Assembly (NCBI RefSeq): GCF_963966145.1 | Contig: NC_091047.1 | Location: 26,660,001-26,724,000 of the forward strand | Direction of reading: 5' to 3' | Source: Tenebrio molitor | Lineage: Eukaryota > Arthropoda > Insecta > Coleoptera > Tenebrionidae | Length of the DNA stretch: 64,000 bases | Shown here: one piece after another, positions 35,856 to 47,242 of the stretch | Layout: each line of letters begins with the position of its first letter | How positions within the stretch are numbered: position 1 is the stretch's first letter | The notes under the pieces: generated by a model | Databases searched by the model: none | What the model was told of the DNA's origin: nothing | Seen by the model: the letters and a program-made list of their open reading frames with translations, nothing else | Translations under genes and position numbers: made by a program

Positions 35856-36573
35856 GAGCGCGTTCATAAAATATGGGCGAAGGTAGAGTGTGGGGAATAT
35901 CACGTGACTGCAGTGTCACTCCGGCATTATGAACGGAATCGGGTAAACGCGTGTTTTTTGTTTTTGTAAATGTCAACATTGTCAACTCACATTTAATTGT
36001 CATATATTTAACCACCTGCTTAAATGAAGATCAACAGATTAAAAATGCAATTTGACGAAAGAAAAAGAAAATTAATTGTTTCTGGGGCAATTTGTTCTGC
36101 AAAAAAACGTTTTTTCCTTGTAAATTTGTTATCACCGGATTCAATACAGGAAGGGGAAGAAGAGAATATAAGTGTGGTTGCACAAGGAATACCTTTAAGA
36201 ATTGGATATGTTGAACGGATTGCACCGGGGTTAACCAACAGATAATTTCAAATGCACTGCAGTCAGCCATTCCAGTTTCGAAAATTTTGTCCCCATTATT
36301 GAAAACATAATTAAAAAATGTATAAAAACACCTCAGAACATATTTTTTTCACGCAGCCGCCGCCAGATATTTGACAGACGTCAAATCTGACGTATGGGTA
36401 ATTTCTCCCGCACCGCTAGACATCGGTAACATGGGCACACTCCTTGTGTCACTCTAAACATTTGTGAACGATCTGGGGTAGCGTGATTATTCCCCCAATT
36501 TTAATTTGTGAACGGCGTTTGGGTGACCCACGGGTAACCTTTATACCTACCCAGAGTATTTATGAACGCGCTC
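35856..36573. mobile_element. PIF/Harbinger-like element, 718 bp, CTG duplication
   Basis: GAGCGCGTTCATAAA at the left is mirrored by TTTATGAACGCGCTC at the right. CTG flanks both ends (35853-35855 and 36574-36576). It encloses a short frame resembling a Harbinger transposase N-terminus. Much of the transposase must be deleted. Confidence 0.65.
36024..36245 (+). pseudogene. Harbinger-type transposase N-terminal fragment
   Basis: The 73-residue frame starts MKINRLKMQFDERKRKL, continues with IVSGAICSAKKRFFLVNLL, an acidic EEGEEENI-like stretch, then GIPLRIGYVERIAPGLTNR. After the stop the next codons read FQMHCSQPF. This pattern resembles the segment just before the DDE domain in insect HARBI1-like transposases. 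No DDE residues follow. The assignment rests on remembered family style plus the 3-bp duplication of the enclosing element. Confidence 0.45.
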
Positions 36574-36790
36574 CTGCTGTCAAAGTAAGCGATAATTGTT
36601 TCAATTGTGGACCATTTTTCAGCAAACAAGCAAGTTTACAGAAAATAAATTACAACGGTTAACTAAATGTGAAATAACAAAGGAACTCTAGTTGTTTACT
36701 AAATGTGAAATTTCTGTTTTTATTGCTTAATGAGAAATAATAAGCTACTTGATACATCCAGTACAGTTTTAAGTTTTTGAGAAGTAAAGC

Positions 36791-37421
36791 AAGATTTATA
36801 GTTCCGTATACATATAGCATACCATAGTCAAAAATCATAAACATAACATAACTTTTTAAATTCAATTTATAGTTCACGACAAAACGTGATATGATTGCTG
36901 ATTTTTTAAGTGTCAAACAATTGTCCAATATGTTTTGTGAAGACGGGGTTTTAGAAGCTGCTGCTTGTGCTGTGGTCTTACACGAGATAGGTCGTAATAA
37001 AGAAAAAAGGAAGAAACCACGAAAAAAACGAGTTACAAAAACACGGATAAATCAGCTCCTCCAAATCATTTTCTTCTTCATACCGTCCTCAAAGTCTTTG
37101 GAAGACTTATTGTACAGTGCTTTGAACCTTTCAACACACTGTACGATTAAAATTTCCATCATATTTTCCACCTTTTCAATAATGTTTTTAAATTGAATTT
37201 ATTGACAGCATACCTACACGTAACCGTTTCTATGGAAAAATATGAAAATTCCGTAACTTTCATGGTACATAACATAATAATTGAAATTGGCCAATTCATA
37301 TGTAAACGGATACGGACTTATGTTATGTTAACGGATCTATAAATGAATACATTTGATTCAATAGGATTCAATTTTGATATGTTATGCCATACGTGCATGT
37401 TACGGAACTATAAATCGGGCT
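36791..37421. mobile_element. TIR element of 631 bp with a short transposase-like frame
   Basis: AGATTTATAGTTCCGTA at the left is mirrored by TACGGAACTATAAATC at the right, followed by imperfect subterminal similarity. It encloses a 101-codon frame at 36891-37196. Too small to be autonomous. Confidence 0.6.
36891..37196 (+). pseudogene. Possible transposase N-terminal fragment
   Basis: The frame has an ATG, an acidic then Ala-rich start (CEDGVLEAAACAVVLHEIG), and a strongly basic block (RNKEKRKKPRKKRVTKTR) that could be a nuclear localisation or DNA-binding segment. PIF/Harbinger proteins often begin this way. The rest is hydrophobic and looks like out-of-frame sequence. The DDE core is absent. 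Confidence 0.35.
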
Positions 37422-37530
37422 TAAGATTTTTAGCCCTTAAAAATTATGTAATATTGTACCAGTTTATACATTTTTAAATTGTCTCCGCTGTGTTGTTTCA
37501 CATCAGTCAGATACACTTAGTAATTGTTTT

Positions 37531-38371
37531 TCGTATCCCACCTCCACCCGGCGGCACGGCAATTTTGCCGGAGTACATACACTATTACGGATATTACTAT
37601 CAAGTAATAGTGCAGTGCTTATCAACATAATTACCGGCGTCTCGCCTCCGCATTTTGACTTTGTTGTGTATTATGTTCTGTGTCAATGTTAAGGAACTTC
37701 CTCACGATGTGACATGAGTATAATAATACACCTTTTTGAATTTCAACTACCAATGTGTTATCTAAATCCAGAATTTTTAAATTTTTAAAAAGAGATTGCG
37801 GTACTATTCCCGTTGCTGAAATTACAAGTGGTAAAATCGAATTTTTTTCTAAACACCAAAGATTTCTCATAGCAACGGACAGCTCTAAATATTTATTAAT
37901 TTTTGTGTTATATGTCTGTGTTATATTATGTGAATTTGGAACAGCTATATCTAAAAGATATGCTTGCTTTTGTTGTTTATTTAAAATTATAATGTCTGGT
38001 CTGTTATGCTTAATATGAATGTCAGTTAAAATTGTTCTATCAAAATATAACTTGTAACTGTCATTTTCCAAACAACTTTCTGGTGTATAACTATAATGTG
38101 GTTGTGTATTCTTTAATAAATTGAATTTAACAGCTAAATTCATGTGTATAATTTTAGCGAATATATCGTGACGTTTTTTATATTCGCTTTGAGCCAAAAC
38201 GGTGCAAGAAGAAATGATGTGTTCAATTGTTTCCCCTTCAGTTCCGCAAATCCTACATTTATCAATTATCGATTGTAAACCGCATATGTGTTTTTTATAA
38301 TTTCTTGTATTTATAACACGATCTTGTATTGCAAATATAAAACCCTCCGTCTCAGGGTGAATATTTGATTT
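37531..38371 (-). mobile_element. Second R2/R4-like LINE copy, 5'-truncated
   Basis: Nearly identical to 30730-31570, from the 3' hairpin through the endonuclease and zinc knuckle. Homology stops inside the frame at 38371. The 3' end reads GGTGGGATACGAAAA, as in the 54675 copy. Confidence 0.9.
37631..38371 (-). pseudogene. RLE LINE C-terminal fragment
   Basis: Encodes the zinc knuckle CRICGTEGETIEHII and the complete restriction-like endonuclease (RPDIIILN, LLDIAVP, KYLEL) without stops, but no RT. Very few differences from the 30825 copy, such as Asn for Ile near 'CLEKNSIL'. The low divergence suggests recent insertion. Confidence 0.85.
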
Positions 38372-38416
38372 TTATTATTGTATATTGTCAGAGTTCTAAT
38401 TCAACAACAAATTATG

Positions 38417-38645
38417 TACAGTGGCGGCGTTTAATTTGGAAACACATGCCTAATCTAGTTTACTGGATATTTCTAATATTTGATAGTGTAAGCGTTATGT
38501 CATGAACTCATGTCACCCATGTCATCGTTGAGCGCATTCAACAGACTGTCACAGCCGAAATTGATATGTCAATAATATTGTCAAAGTGACAAACAATTTA
38601 CAATAGAAAAATTTTGGTGCTTCCAAATTAATGGCCGCCAGTGTA
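38417..38645. mobile_element. Mariner-type MITE
   Basis: Left end TACAGTGGCGGCGTTTAATT is mirrored by AATTAATGGCCGCCAGTGTA at the right. It lies 45 bp from the truncated LINE copy. Confidence 0.8.
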
Positions 38646-39150
38646 CATTCAGTCTGGTCCTAAAAAAAGTCTAAATTTAAACATTTAAAATAATGGTGGA
38701 AAAACGGAAACTCTAATTTCAAAAGTTCTAGAGATATCGAAAAGGTGTCGCGATCGGCGTAAAGTAGAACCGAGCTGATTGGTCACTTTGGTCAAGTAGG
38801 GGTTGCGAAAGTGGGGTGCGCCAGAAATGATAAAACCGAATGCTGGACAGGAAACAAGGCTTTTTTGATTCACTCGGAATTTGATTTCCAAAGTAGCCGG
38901 AGGTACGTTCGGTACCTCCAGCAGCCATTTTGTGACCACGTGCTTTACATTTACAAGGTATACTTAGTATATTAAAGTATAAGTGGCTGCGCCGTCGTGC
39001 CCGAAAAATCGCGCGTGTTTTAAAGACCAGTTATCCACGAATACTTTACGCTTTTTTTTTATTGGTACACTTTGAAAATATTACAAATATTACAAAAAAT
39101 GGAAATAAAAACGTGAAAACATTAGTGATGTTACTGATGTGACATGAATA

Positions 39151-39410
39151 TACAGTGTGGAATAAAATGATTTACATCTAGTTACCTTTAGAATTTTTGC
39201 ACATGTAAATTTTCCTGTACCGCTCTACCTTTTTTTTCGGAGTGCCGAACTATTGTTCTGTCAATAAATGTCATCAATCGAATTGACAATTGTTACAATT
39301 TATTAAATTGAATTAACAAACGTTGGTGGTCACTTTCAACACTAGCTGTGACTTGCTTTTGTTAGCTCCTTTTTAATTTCATTCTCAACTTTGCATGCTT
39401 ATCATCCCTT
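39151..39410. mobile_element. Half of a TACAGTGTGG MITE
   Basis: Matches the right 240 bp of 17486-17853 in reverse orientation, ending at ATCCCTTCG, where the LINE copy at 39411 begins. The other half is not found beyond the LINE copy, so the junction reflects insertion plus deletion. Confidence 0.8.
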
Positions 39411-40127
39411 CGCACTATTACGGATAATACTATCAAGTAATAGTGCAGCGCTTATCAACATAATTACCGGCGTCTCGCCTCCACATTTTGACTTTTTTGT
39501 GTTTTATGTTCTGTGTCAATGTTAAGGAATTTCTTCACGATGTGACATGAGTATAATAATATACCTTTTTGAATTTCAACCACCAATGTGTTTTCTAAGT
39601 CCAAAATTTTTAAATTTTTAAAAAGAGATTGCGGTACTATTCCTGTTGCTGAAATTATAAATGGTAAAATCGTAATTTTTTCTAAACACCAAAGATTTCT
39701 CATAGCAACGGATAGTTCTAAATATTTATTAATTTTTGTATTATATGTTTTTGTTATATTGTGTGAATTTGGAACAGCTATATCTAAAAGATATGCTTGC
39801 TTTTGTTGTTTATTTAAAATAATAATGTCTGGTCTGTTATGCTGAATGTGAATGTCAGTTAAAACTGTCCGATCAAAATATAATTTGTAATTGTCATTTT
39901 CTAAACAACTTTCTGGTTTATAAATGTAATGTGGTTGTGTATCCTTTAATAAATTGAATTTAACTGCTAAATTCATGTGTATAATTTTTGCGAATATATC
40001 ATGACGTTTTTTATATTCGCTTTGAGCCAAAACGGTGCAAGAAGAAATGATGTGTTCAATGGTTTCCCCTTCAGTTCCGCAAATCCTACATTTATCGATG
40101 ATCGATTGTAAACCGCATATGTGTTTT
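39411..40127 (-). mobile_element. Third R2/R4-like LINE copy, both ends truncated
   Basis: Begins within the 3' UTR (CACTATTACGGATAATACT), lacking the terminal hairpin found in the other copies, and stops at GTGTTTT in the zinc-knuckle region. It is more diverged than the 37531 copy. Truncation of the 3' end is unusual for target-primed insertion. Confidence 0.85.
39464..40127 (-). pseudogene. RLE LINE C-terminal fragment, older copy
   Basis: Open frame for the zinc knuckle and endonuclease, with conserved RPDIIILN and LLDIAVP, plus scattered substitutions relative to the 30825 copy (for example IYKPESCLEND and TKTYNTK). No reverse transcriptase remains. Confidence 0.8.
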
Positions 40128-40136
40128 AAAAAATTT

Positions 40137-40338
40137 GTTACACAGTCTAGGACTGGTTTACAAATCTATGAGGGGCATGATGACCAACTCAATAGACCGG
40201 GACCAATGGCTTAACGTGACTTCCGAATCACGAGACAGAATATAGCCTTTTTTTTTTTTTTAATTTCGCCCTGGGTCGGAATTGAACCCGCGACCCTCGC
40301 GTCCCTGAGCCGAAACGGACTCCCTTAGGCTATATTCT
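40137..40338 (-). mobile_element. tRNA-derived SINE
   Basis: Minus-strand head at the right: GGTTCAATTCC stands for the pol III B box GGTTCGANTCC, with an A-box-like GGCTCAGGGA upstream. The tRNA-like part lies between 11-bp inverted repeats (AGAATATAGCC at 40237-40247 and its mirror at 40328-40338). The tail reads GTTAAGCCATTGGTCCCGGT and ends AGACTGTGTAAC. A second copy is at 62785-62976 with the exact B box. Confidence 0.75.
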
Positions 40339-40987
40339 GCCTAAAATTTATTAAATATACTAATAAATAAACTAACATAAAGCCCCTCTTGTACATACTT
40401 TTTCGAAATGTATAATTTTGATGTATGTAGCTTAAATTGAATTTTTTATACCTGTGTGGTGCCAAACTGCGATTACACTTAAGCTATATATTTAGAAACA
40501 GTTCATTAAAGCGACAAGAAAAATTCTTTTGTGCTTTGTACGATTCGGAGCTTGGGAGAAACCGAGGACGGAAAGAATGTGAGAGTTTATCTATTGATAT
40601 CCCAGAACTCTGCAGCAGTCATCGATCTTTTACCAAGAACAATATTTTCTCGATTAGAAAATCCAATTTTATGTTTTTCAGAAATGTGCAAAGATAAGAG
40701 CGGATTCTTGCACTTCCTCAAATAAATTGCCAGACCATCATTTTCACCCAATTTATTTTCATGAGAGAAAAAAGGGAGGAAAAAGTATTATTCAATATTG
40801 TAGTTGCTTTAACAATTAACTCCAGTGTTAATTCACTGCATCTAAATATTTTGTTCAATTCATTATAGTTGCTCGACCAAATCAAATCACTTGTTTTTAC
40901 CGCTCAACTAACCTAAAAATTAATTCTTTAAACCAATGTATGACGTAATAAAAGAAAATATCAAGTTTTAAGTTATTTGTTACTTTC
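40339..40987. other. No gene recognised; probable 3' flank of the small membrane-protein gene
   Basis: Contains an AATAAA on the minus strand near 40750, which could serve the gene ending at 40988. No supported frame. Confidence 0.3.
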
Positions 40988-41254
40988 CTAGGATGACTCC
41001 TCGAAAAGTACCATTTTGAAAGGATCTGAGAGGGTACGAGAGTGTTTGTTAGGTGGTGTAATCTCAGCATCACCGTTATCATCACCATTTCGAAAAGACT
41101 TCCGATCTGTTTCTTCGTCTTTTGGTTTGCTAAAAACAGAAGTATGTGACACGACGCACATTGCAACCCCTATTATAATTATCAGCAGTCCAAGTGGATG
41201 AATTGGACATTTTTTGCACTTCATTATTTCATTTGATGAGTTGAAATTTGACAT
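40988..41254 (-). CDS. Small single-pass membrane protein, 88 aa (paralog of the 49858-50067 gene)
   Basis: From the ATG at 41254, or a second at 41224. The core KCPIHPLGLLIIIIGVAMCV then VSHTSVFS is nearly the same as in the gene at 49858-50067. The Ile-rich stretch is one transmembrane helix, preceded by CxxC-like Cys residues (KCKKCP). The C-terminal tail is polar and charged (KPKDEETDRKS). No signal-peptide cleavage site is obvious. Unlike its paralog, no second ATG frame follows directly. The shared core in two loci with unrelated tails indicates purifying selection and makes this a likely host gene. I do not recognise a named family. Confidence 0.6.
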   Translation of the reverse strand: MSNFNSSNEIMKCKKCPIHPLGLLIIIIGVAMCVVSHTSVFSKPKDEETDRKSFRNGDDNGDAEITPPNKHSRTLSDPFKMVLFEESS

Positions 41255-42131
41255 TTAGCGTATTCTAATAACTTGACATTTTCCTAATTTGTGTCATTCA
41301 TTTTTGTTTGGTTATTACCTTCACCCATGTCAACAAAGTTTTCAGATTTATGCTCCGACAAATTACCCTTATATTTGCTCCAATTATGAGGTAACATACT
41401 CATTTAAACATTTTTTTTTTGCTTTGAGAGCAGCGTTCAAGCGAAATCCTCGTTAAATCTTTTCCCAAATGCTCTCTCTTTCTCCATTTAATGTGAATAG
41501 GCAAAATTTAGTGATGCGTATTCAAAACATACATTCTTTTGTACCACTTTTAGAACATCAATGATAAATTTGTATTATTTAAATACATTTTCAAATAGTT
41601 GAAAATCACCGCTTCCTGCTTTTACTGTAATTTCCCAGAAACTATGTTTATCATGTTATTCTCGATATGTAATTGGTCAAAGCCTTCCATTTTGCTCTTT
41701 GTGCTACGTTTCAGTAGGGTCTCATTTTCTGTGTCCCACCCTTTCTCATACACTTTATGGCTGACATTGATCTGTACACAAAAGTCCTCAATTGGACGAC
41801 CCTTGAGAACATCGGAAGGATTTCAATCCTTGGTGACAATTCAAATGTCAGTTAGAGTTAACTAGTAAGCCAATTCTTTTACCTAATTTGAACTTGCCTA
41901 GTCCAATCAAAAGAAAGCACTAATTTTGATGATTATTATTATGGATGAATTTTTTATAAACATCTTAAAAAATTAATCTTCGCGTTGATTCCTCACCTAA
42001 AATAACATTTTACATTCAAATGTGGGAACGCTGGACGCAAAGGTGAGGTATATTTCATGGTCCAAGATTAAAACTTTGTCTGATATTTTGAGAACTCGTC
42101 TGATTGTAACAGATGTAATAAATAGTATATT
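41255..42131. other. Upstream of the small membrane-protein gene; no gene
   Basis: Probably contains its 5' UTR and promoter. No core elements identified. An 88-codon frame at 41599-41865 is unsupported. Confidence 0.3.
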
Positions 42132-42254
42132 GTATATCAAGAGTTGAAAATGAAAGATTTCACACGAGTTTGCAGAATTGAGCCACAAGCCGTAGGCGCG
42201 TGGCTTAAGCAAACGAGTGTGAAATCGAATTTTCAACACGTGGTATACACGATA
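42132..42254. mobile_element. Hairpin repeat
   Basis: GAGTTGAAAATGAAAGATTT then CACACGAGTTTGC is mirrored by GCAAACGAGTGTGAAATCGA then ATTTTCAAC, around an AGCCACAAGCCGTAGGCGCG centre. Confidence 0.6.
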
Positions 42255-42562
42255 TTTTTCCGACGACCACAAAAAAAAACGCTAATATTCGGCATCCCTT
42301 CAAACTTCAAATATTATTCGACAGAGCTGCGGACAAAATAATTATGCCGTTGCGCGGAGATAGACATCGTTAATCATCGGCCCGTGTACAATATAAAAAC
42401 ACACAGCTGTCGGCCAATCAGATTTCTCAAATTTTTCATTGTACACGGTTAGGCTGTTCGTTCGTGTTCGTGTTGAAATCGTTTGCAATTTTAAATTTTC
42501 ACTAAGGAAAAACCGTGTGAAATGTGCCATATTTCACAGTGGTCGTCTGAAAACATAATATC
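42255..42562. mobile_element. TIR element, about 310 bp
   Basis: ATATTTTTCCGACGACCAC at the left pairs with GTGGTCGTCTGAAAACATAA at the right (about 18 of 20). The interior includes GTGTGAAATGTG, also present in the neighbouring hairpin, so the two may form one composite. Confidence 0.5.
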
Positions 42563-45341
42563 TCTATGGAAAAAAAATAAGTTTTCGAATTTTTTTTAAA
42601 TGGTTTTTTCTTAAAATAAAAAAAGTTTTATCCGAATTAGAATCGCACCCTGAATAAATTAAAATTGTCTCTGACATTGTCATTCGTTTCAAATCCTACT
42701 CCTCATTTTAATTGTACTTGTGCAGATTTTCTTCTGTTACCAGCAGTTTCCCTACAATAAACGCTCAAATATCCTTTTATACCTATTTTCTTTTTGCTAG
42801 AACTTTTACGGTCTTTATCATCAAGCTGACACTAATGAATTTTTAAGATATCAAGTTGTTGTGTGTTTATGAATTTTTATATTTTCTGATTCTACTCAAG
42901 CTCGTCACACCCATAACTACAGAACCATGAAAAATCTAGTTTTAAATCAATGTAAAACACTTAAGCTAGTTAGAAATTAATTAGATGACATAAAGCAGTC
43001 ATTCGACTAATCAAAACTTTTGATTTTCTACAGTGTGTACGGCGTAAAGGAGATCATCATCAATAATTCCAGTCACTTTTGGCTTGATTAGCAGGGATTA
43101 GGTGTTCCATGGCAGAAGACAACTTCAATCAAAATAACGTATTGCTGCGATATAGACAAACGTGATGATCGTGTATCCGTCCTTTAATGTTGGAGTTATA
43201 AATTATGCTGTGTAAAATGATCTCGAACTGAAAGCTGCATACAAATTGTAGATATGATGATGTACTTTGATAGTGTAGTTGAAAGAGCGTTTTAAACCTG
43301 GGTAACTGCTACCCCTTTTAGTTGGACTGGAAATTATTTAGTTTAGGATGAAATTTACTAAATGATGTAATGGAGCAGATATGCAAAACCAACGAGTTGA
43401 ACCTGATCTCGGTGCAACTAGACAGACAATTCTACCGGAACCTGAAATCGTCGAGGATGACGCTGATAAGTACTTTGCATTTGTTCAGATAGCAGGTTGA
43501 TAGTTTGTCGATAAAACTGGTCGACGTCATACGAATATTTGAAGCAACACCCTTTGGGTAATGCAAATTTTATGCAAATTTCGTCTAAGCAGATTTGCCT
43601 TTATGGACCGGTCGAATGGTAAACACAATTAATTTTTGAAAAATGACACTGGAGCAATTTTCTGACGTGAAGACAGCTCCCTAAAGCTTTGTTAAATTCC
43701 TTTGTCTCTGTTCCTATCTCCATCTTTTTTAATTGTACCGAGCAGTTAATATTTTGTTATTTAATTTATCTTTATCTCGTATAAATGTCTGACTATGAAA
43801 CTTGATTCAATGTCATGTTGTACAAATTTCAGATAAACTGATTTAATATAAGAAAAACTTTAAACCAATAATTAATCTACACATGTTTTAATACTACTGT
43901 TTAATTCTTTGTTGATGGAGAACATACGTCCAAATTGATCAACTGAAGACACAAGACACAAAATAAGAACATGATGAGATGATACGCTCCACAAAGATTT
44001 TTCCAATTAGACCTGTCCCCAATATCCGTCGCAAAAATTAATTAATTCATTAACGTTTTATATGTACTTGTTGTCTGTTGTACAACTGAATAAAGAATAA
44101 TTGGCCAACCGTTCCTGTTGCAGGAGATTAAATGAAAAAGGATCTCGTTGGGGTAATTCTCGTTTATAAATGAAATAAGTGTTCTAATTTATTGTGCGAT
44201 CTGTTTTGACAAAACTGTCTCAGCAGTCAATTAATATGTTGGGCGAAAAATGACGAAAGCAAACATCCGGTCCTGTACAATCACTATTTAACCGGATTTA
44301 CGAAACAAACACCCGAAACCCGGAGCTACCAAGATTTACCGAATCCCAATATAATAAGATCAAAAGTTTTGTTTGTCTTTGATGTCCATACCGATACACT
44401 ATTAGTCAGTTATTATGATTCAAAGAGGTTATTAACAAATCCCAAATTGGATTCCGGCCTAATCTTCCAAAATCTTATGTCAACTGTAAAGTAGTATTGA
44501 ATATTTAATTGCGTGACTAAGTATAGTTTAGTTGACACAATCTAAATTCTAAATCAGTGCTTTATAATTTATTTGTCTTCAGAAGCAAATTCATTATTAT
44601 TTTTCCCTTTCCTTATCATTTAATTGAAAATGGCTTTATAAACTTCCATTATTTTTACTACTCGTAGAATAATACCTATTGTTTAGTTTATTAATTTTTT
44701 GTATCGTGTGACCAAGAAAATTTATAATCTAGGGAGCTTTGCAGACGAAACCGCATATCTTCTCTGATTGATATGCTTAATTATGTCATTCAAAGTTTCG
44801 TAATTTGCAGACTTTAATGCAATTAAGTTTAATTGCTGAAATTTTGGTATAGGCATGTTTTAAACATACAGCTTTTGTAACTAATTAAAATTAAAATTTG
44901 TCCTTAGATTCTTGGTAGACATTTCGTTGTAATTTAGACCACAGCTGCACACATTTTCATGAGTGTCAACTAACAACTTCCCAATCTTATCTTCTGGAAT
45001 TCAAGTTTTCTAGTCATATTTTAGGCAATAGATACTCCTATAATTGATAAATGAGATAAATAACTATTAAACAAAAATTCTTGATCTCGTCTATTTTTAC
45101 TTCTGCGTTGTTTTTATTTGTATTTATTACTTTCTAAGGTGTCAACCTGTTTTCCGCATAAAGTATTATTACCATTATAACGACTTATACTTCTCATTCG
45201 TATAATTTAAATTAATTAAGCAATATTTCATCTAATGTGTTAAAACATTCCAAATAGGAAAAGAGTTTTTTCTTCAAACGTCCGTAAATTATGACATTAT
45301 CCTTCTGTCACTTCATTGTCATGGCATCTAACGAGCTGACT
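42563..45341. other. About 2.8 kb with nothing recognised
   Basis: AT-rich, no frame longer than about 60 codons, and no TIR pair noticed. Confidence 0.4.
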
Positions 45342-45443
45342 AGCGGCAGATAAAGTTATTATCTCAGCTGAGAGCGGCAGATAAAGTTATTATCTCCGCT
45401 GAGGGCGTCCGTGAAGTTATTATCTCCGCTGATGAGCGGCAGT
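45342..45443. repeat. 31-bp tandem repeat, about 3.3 units
   Basis: Unit AGCGGCAGATAAAGTTATTA plus TCTCAGCTGAG, at 45342-45372, 45373-45403 and 45404-45434, with a partial fourth. The third unit varies (GGCGTCCGTGAAG). Each unit contains a short palindrome, AGATAA...TTATCT. Confidence 0.85.
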
Positions 45444-45556
45444 AAACTAAACTAGCTAAATCATTTGAAATTCCTACCTGGTTTTTTAACATGTCTTAAA
45501 TAATTTTTTATGAAGGTTTGAAGAAAAAATAGTATATGTTATTCGGAGCAAAAATG

Positions 45557-45790
45557 GTTTTTTTGTTCGACACTGTCAGAAATTGAGAATTTTCTCCTGT
45601 GTGAACGGATTTTGATAAATTTGACAACTTGTCAAAACGAAACGTCAAGCTAATTTTAAAGATTTTCAGCGATTTGGAGCCTTTGGGGGGCTCGTCGAAC
45701 AAAAAAACGTTGTATTCAACTCGTTCTTGTGTAATTTGGGCTTTTTTTGGCATGAGTGGGCCAGTTTAAAACTCGTTAAATAAACTACTA
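45557..45790. mobile_element. Copy of the TTGTTCGAC dispersed repeat
   Basis: From TTTTGTTCGACACTGTCAG to AACTCGTTAAATAAACTACT. Over 90% similar by eye to the copies at 46413 and 55499. On the minus strand a frame with SLKIFKISLTFRFDKLSNLS and VHTGENSQ is open in all three. Confidence 0.75.
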
Positions 45791-45792
45791 TT

Positions 45793-45860
45793 ATGTACTT
45801 TGGCTGGTTTGTCTGCCTCACTGCGTTCGGCAGCCAATCTACCAGCCGCAGCACATAAAA
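45793..45860. repeat. Imperfect palindrome beside the TTGTTCGAC copy
   Basis: TTTGGCTGGTTTGTCTGCC pairs with GGCAGCCAATCTACCAGCC around CTCACTGCGTTC. Probably a small foldback element. Confidence 0.55.
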
Positions 45861-46412
45861 CTTCATTTTTGCTCCTCATAACATAATATACTATTTTGTA
45901 AAAATCATCTTTGAGGCTAAGAGCTTTTGTTTGACTATTAAAATAGCAGTTCAAATCATGTGAACATTTTTGTTTTACTTGAATAAAAATATTTGTTCCC
46001 TTGAGTACTGAAAGTACTCAAATTCACACTTTTAAGCCAGGACATTTTTTTATTTTAAGTGGTTGAGCGAACCAGACAATTTTTTTAAATTAGGTATTCT
46101 TATTATCCTTAAAAGGTTTTTTATGTTTAGGTTTTTTCACTGAAATAATTGCTAATGCAATGAGAGGTATTTCATTTTTCTAAAAATTGTGTTCTGCTGC
46201 AGAATAAGTAAACATTTCTAAATACTCGTACATATGAGACTATTGTAACATACATTAATATACATTAAATAAGGATATTAAAATGAAAATATTGTCATTT
46301 ATCTCGCAGCTTAAAGACAAAGAAATTGTTTGTATACACTTAAGAAAAATTAAAGAAATAGAAGAAAATAGAGTCCGGCAATAGATACCTAAGAAGTCTT
46401 TCAAAAAGATTT

Positions 46413-46705
46413 TTTTTGTTCGACACTGTCAGAATTTGAGAATTTTCTCCTGTGTGAACGAATTTTGATAAATTTGACAACTTGTCAAAACGAAACGTCA
46501 AGCTAATTTTAAATATTTTCAGCGATTTGGAGCCTTTGGGGGGCTCGTCGAACAAAAAAACGTTGTATTCAACTCGTTCTTGTGTAATTTGGACTTTTTT
46601 TGGCACTCGTGGACCTTAAAACTCTCGTTTCACTCGAGTTTTAAACTGGCCCACTCATGCCAAAAAAAGCCCAAATTACACACGAACTCGTTAAATAAAC
46701 TACTA
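46413..46705. mobile_element. Longest copy of the TTGTTCGAC repeat, with terminal hairpin
   Basis: After the shared block, GTAATTTGGACTTTTTTTGG reappears inverted as CCAAAAAAAGCCCAAATTAC. The 3' third is thus a hairpin around ACTCTCGTTTCACTCGAGTT. The copies at 45557 and 26 kb lack one arm. Ends in CTCGTTAAATAAACTACT. Confidence 0.75.
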
Positions 46706-47242
46706 TTTTCAAATTATTTCAACAAAATTTAATGTAATGTATTATTTAAATTTCTTAAATTGTTTAAATAATTTTTTATATATAAAATATCAATTGACCT
46801 GATTCCATTTACAATAATGTCAAAGGTTAGAAAAATAGATGACACGCGATTTACTCAGTTACATTAAACTTTTCAGCATTTATTGTTTCCAATATAACAG
46901 ATCTACGGTAATAGCGAGCTATTTTTACCATTTAATGCTTCGTGTTATTTCTGATTTATCATGAGTTAAAATGAATCCATAAACCATTACATGTACATAC
47001 TACTATCACGATAAAAATTTAATCATATAAAAAAATACAAAAAATTACACGTTACCGTCAATGATATATTTTCATGCGACGTTGATGTTCAAGATTACGG
47101 TTAACTATTTATTAGCTTCTCTGAAATCGAATAGATTCTGTTATTGTTAATTATTGTTAATGAAAGTTCTGAATATCATGGTAATATTATACTAGGGTTC
47201 GTTTAAACATTTAGGGCCAGTTTATAGAAAGAAAATTAAATA
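46706..47242. other. No gene recognised
   Basis: AT-rich spacer. Confidence 0.35.

Noticed and set aside
40137..40338. Functional tRNA gene
   Set aside because: The B box is present but no cloverleaf forms (the acceptor and T stems do not pair normally). The sequence recurs at 62785 with the same non-tRNA tail, so it is a SINE.
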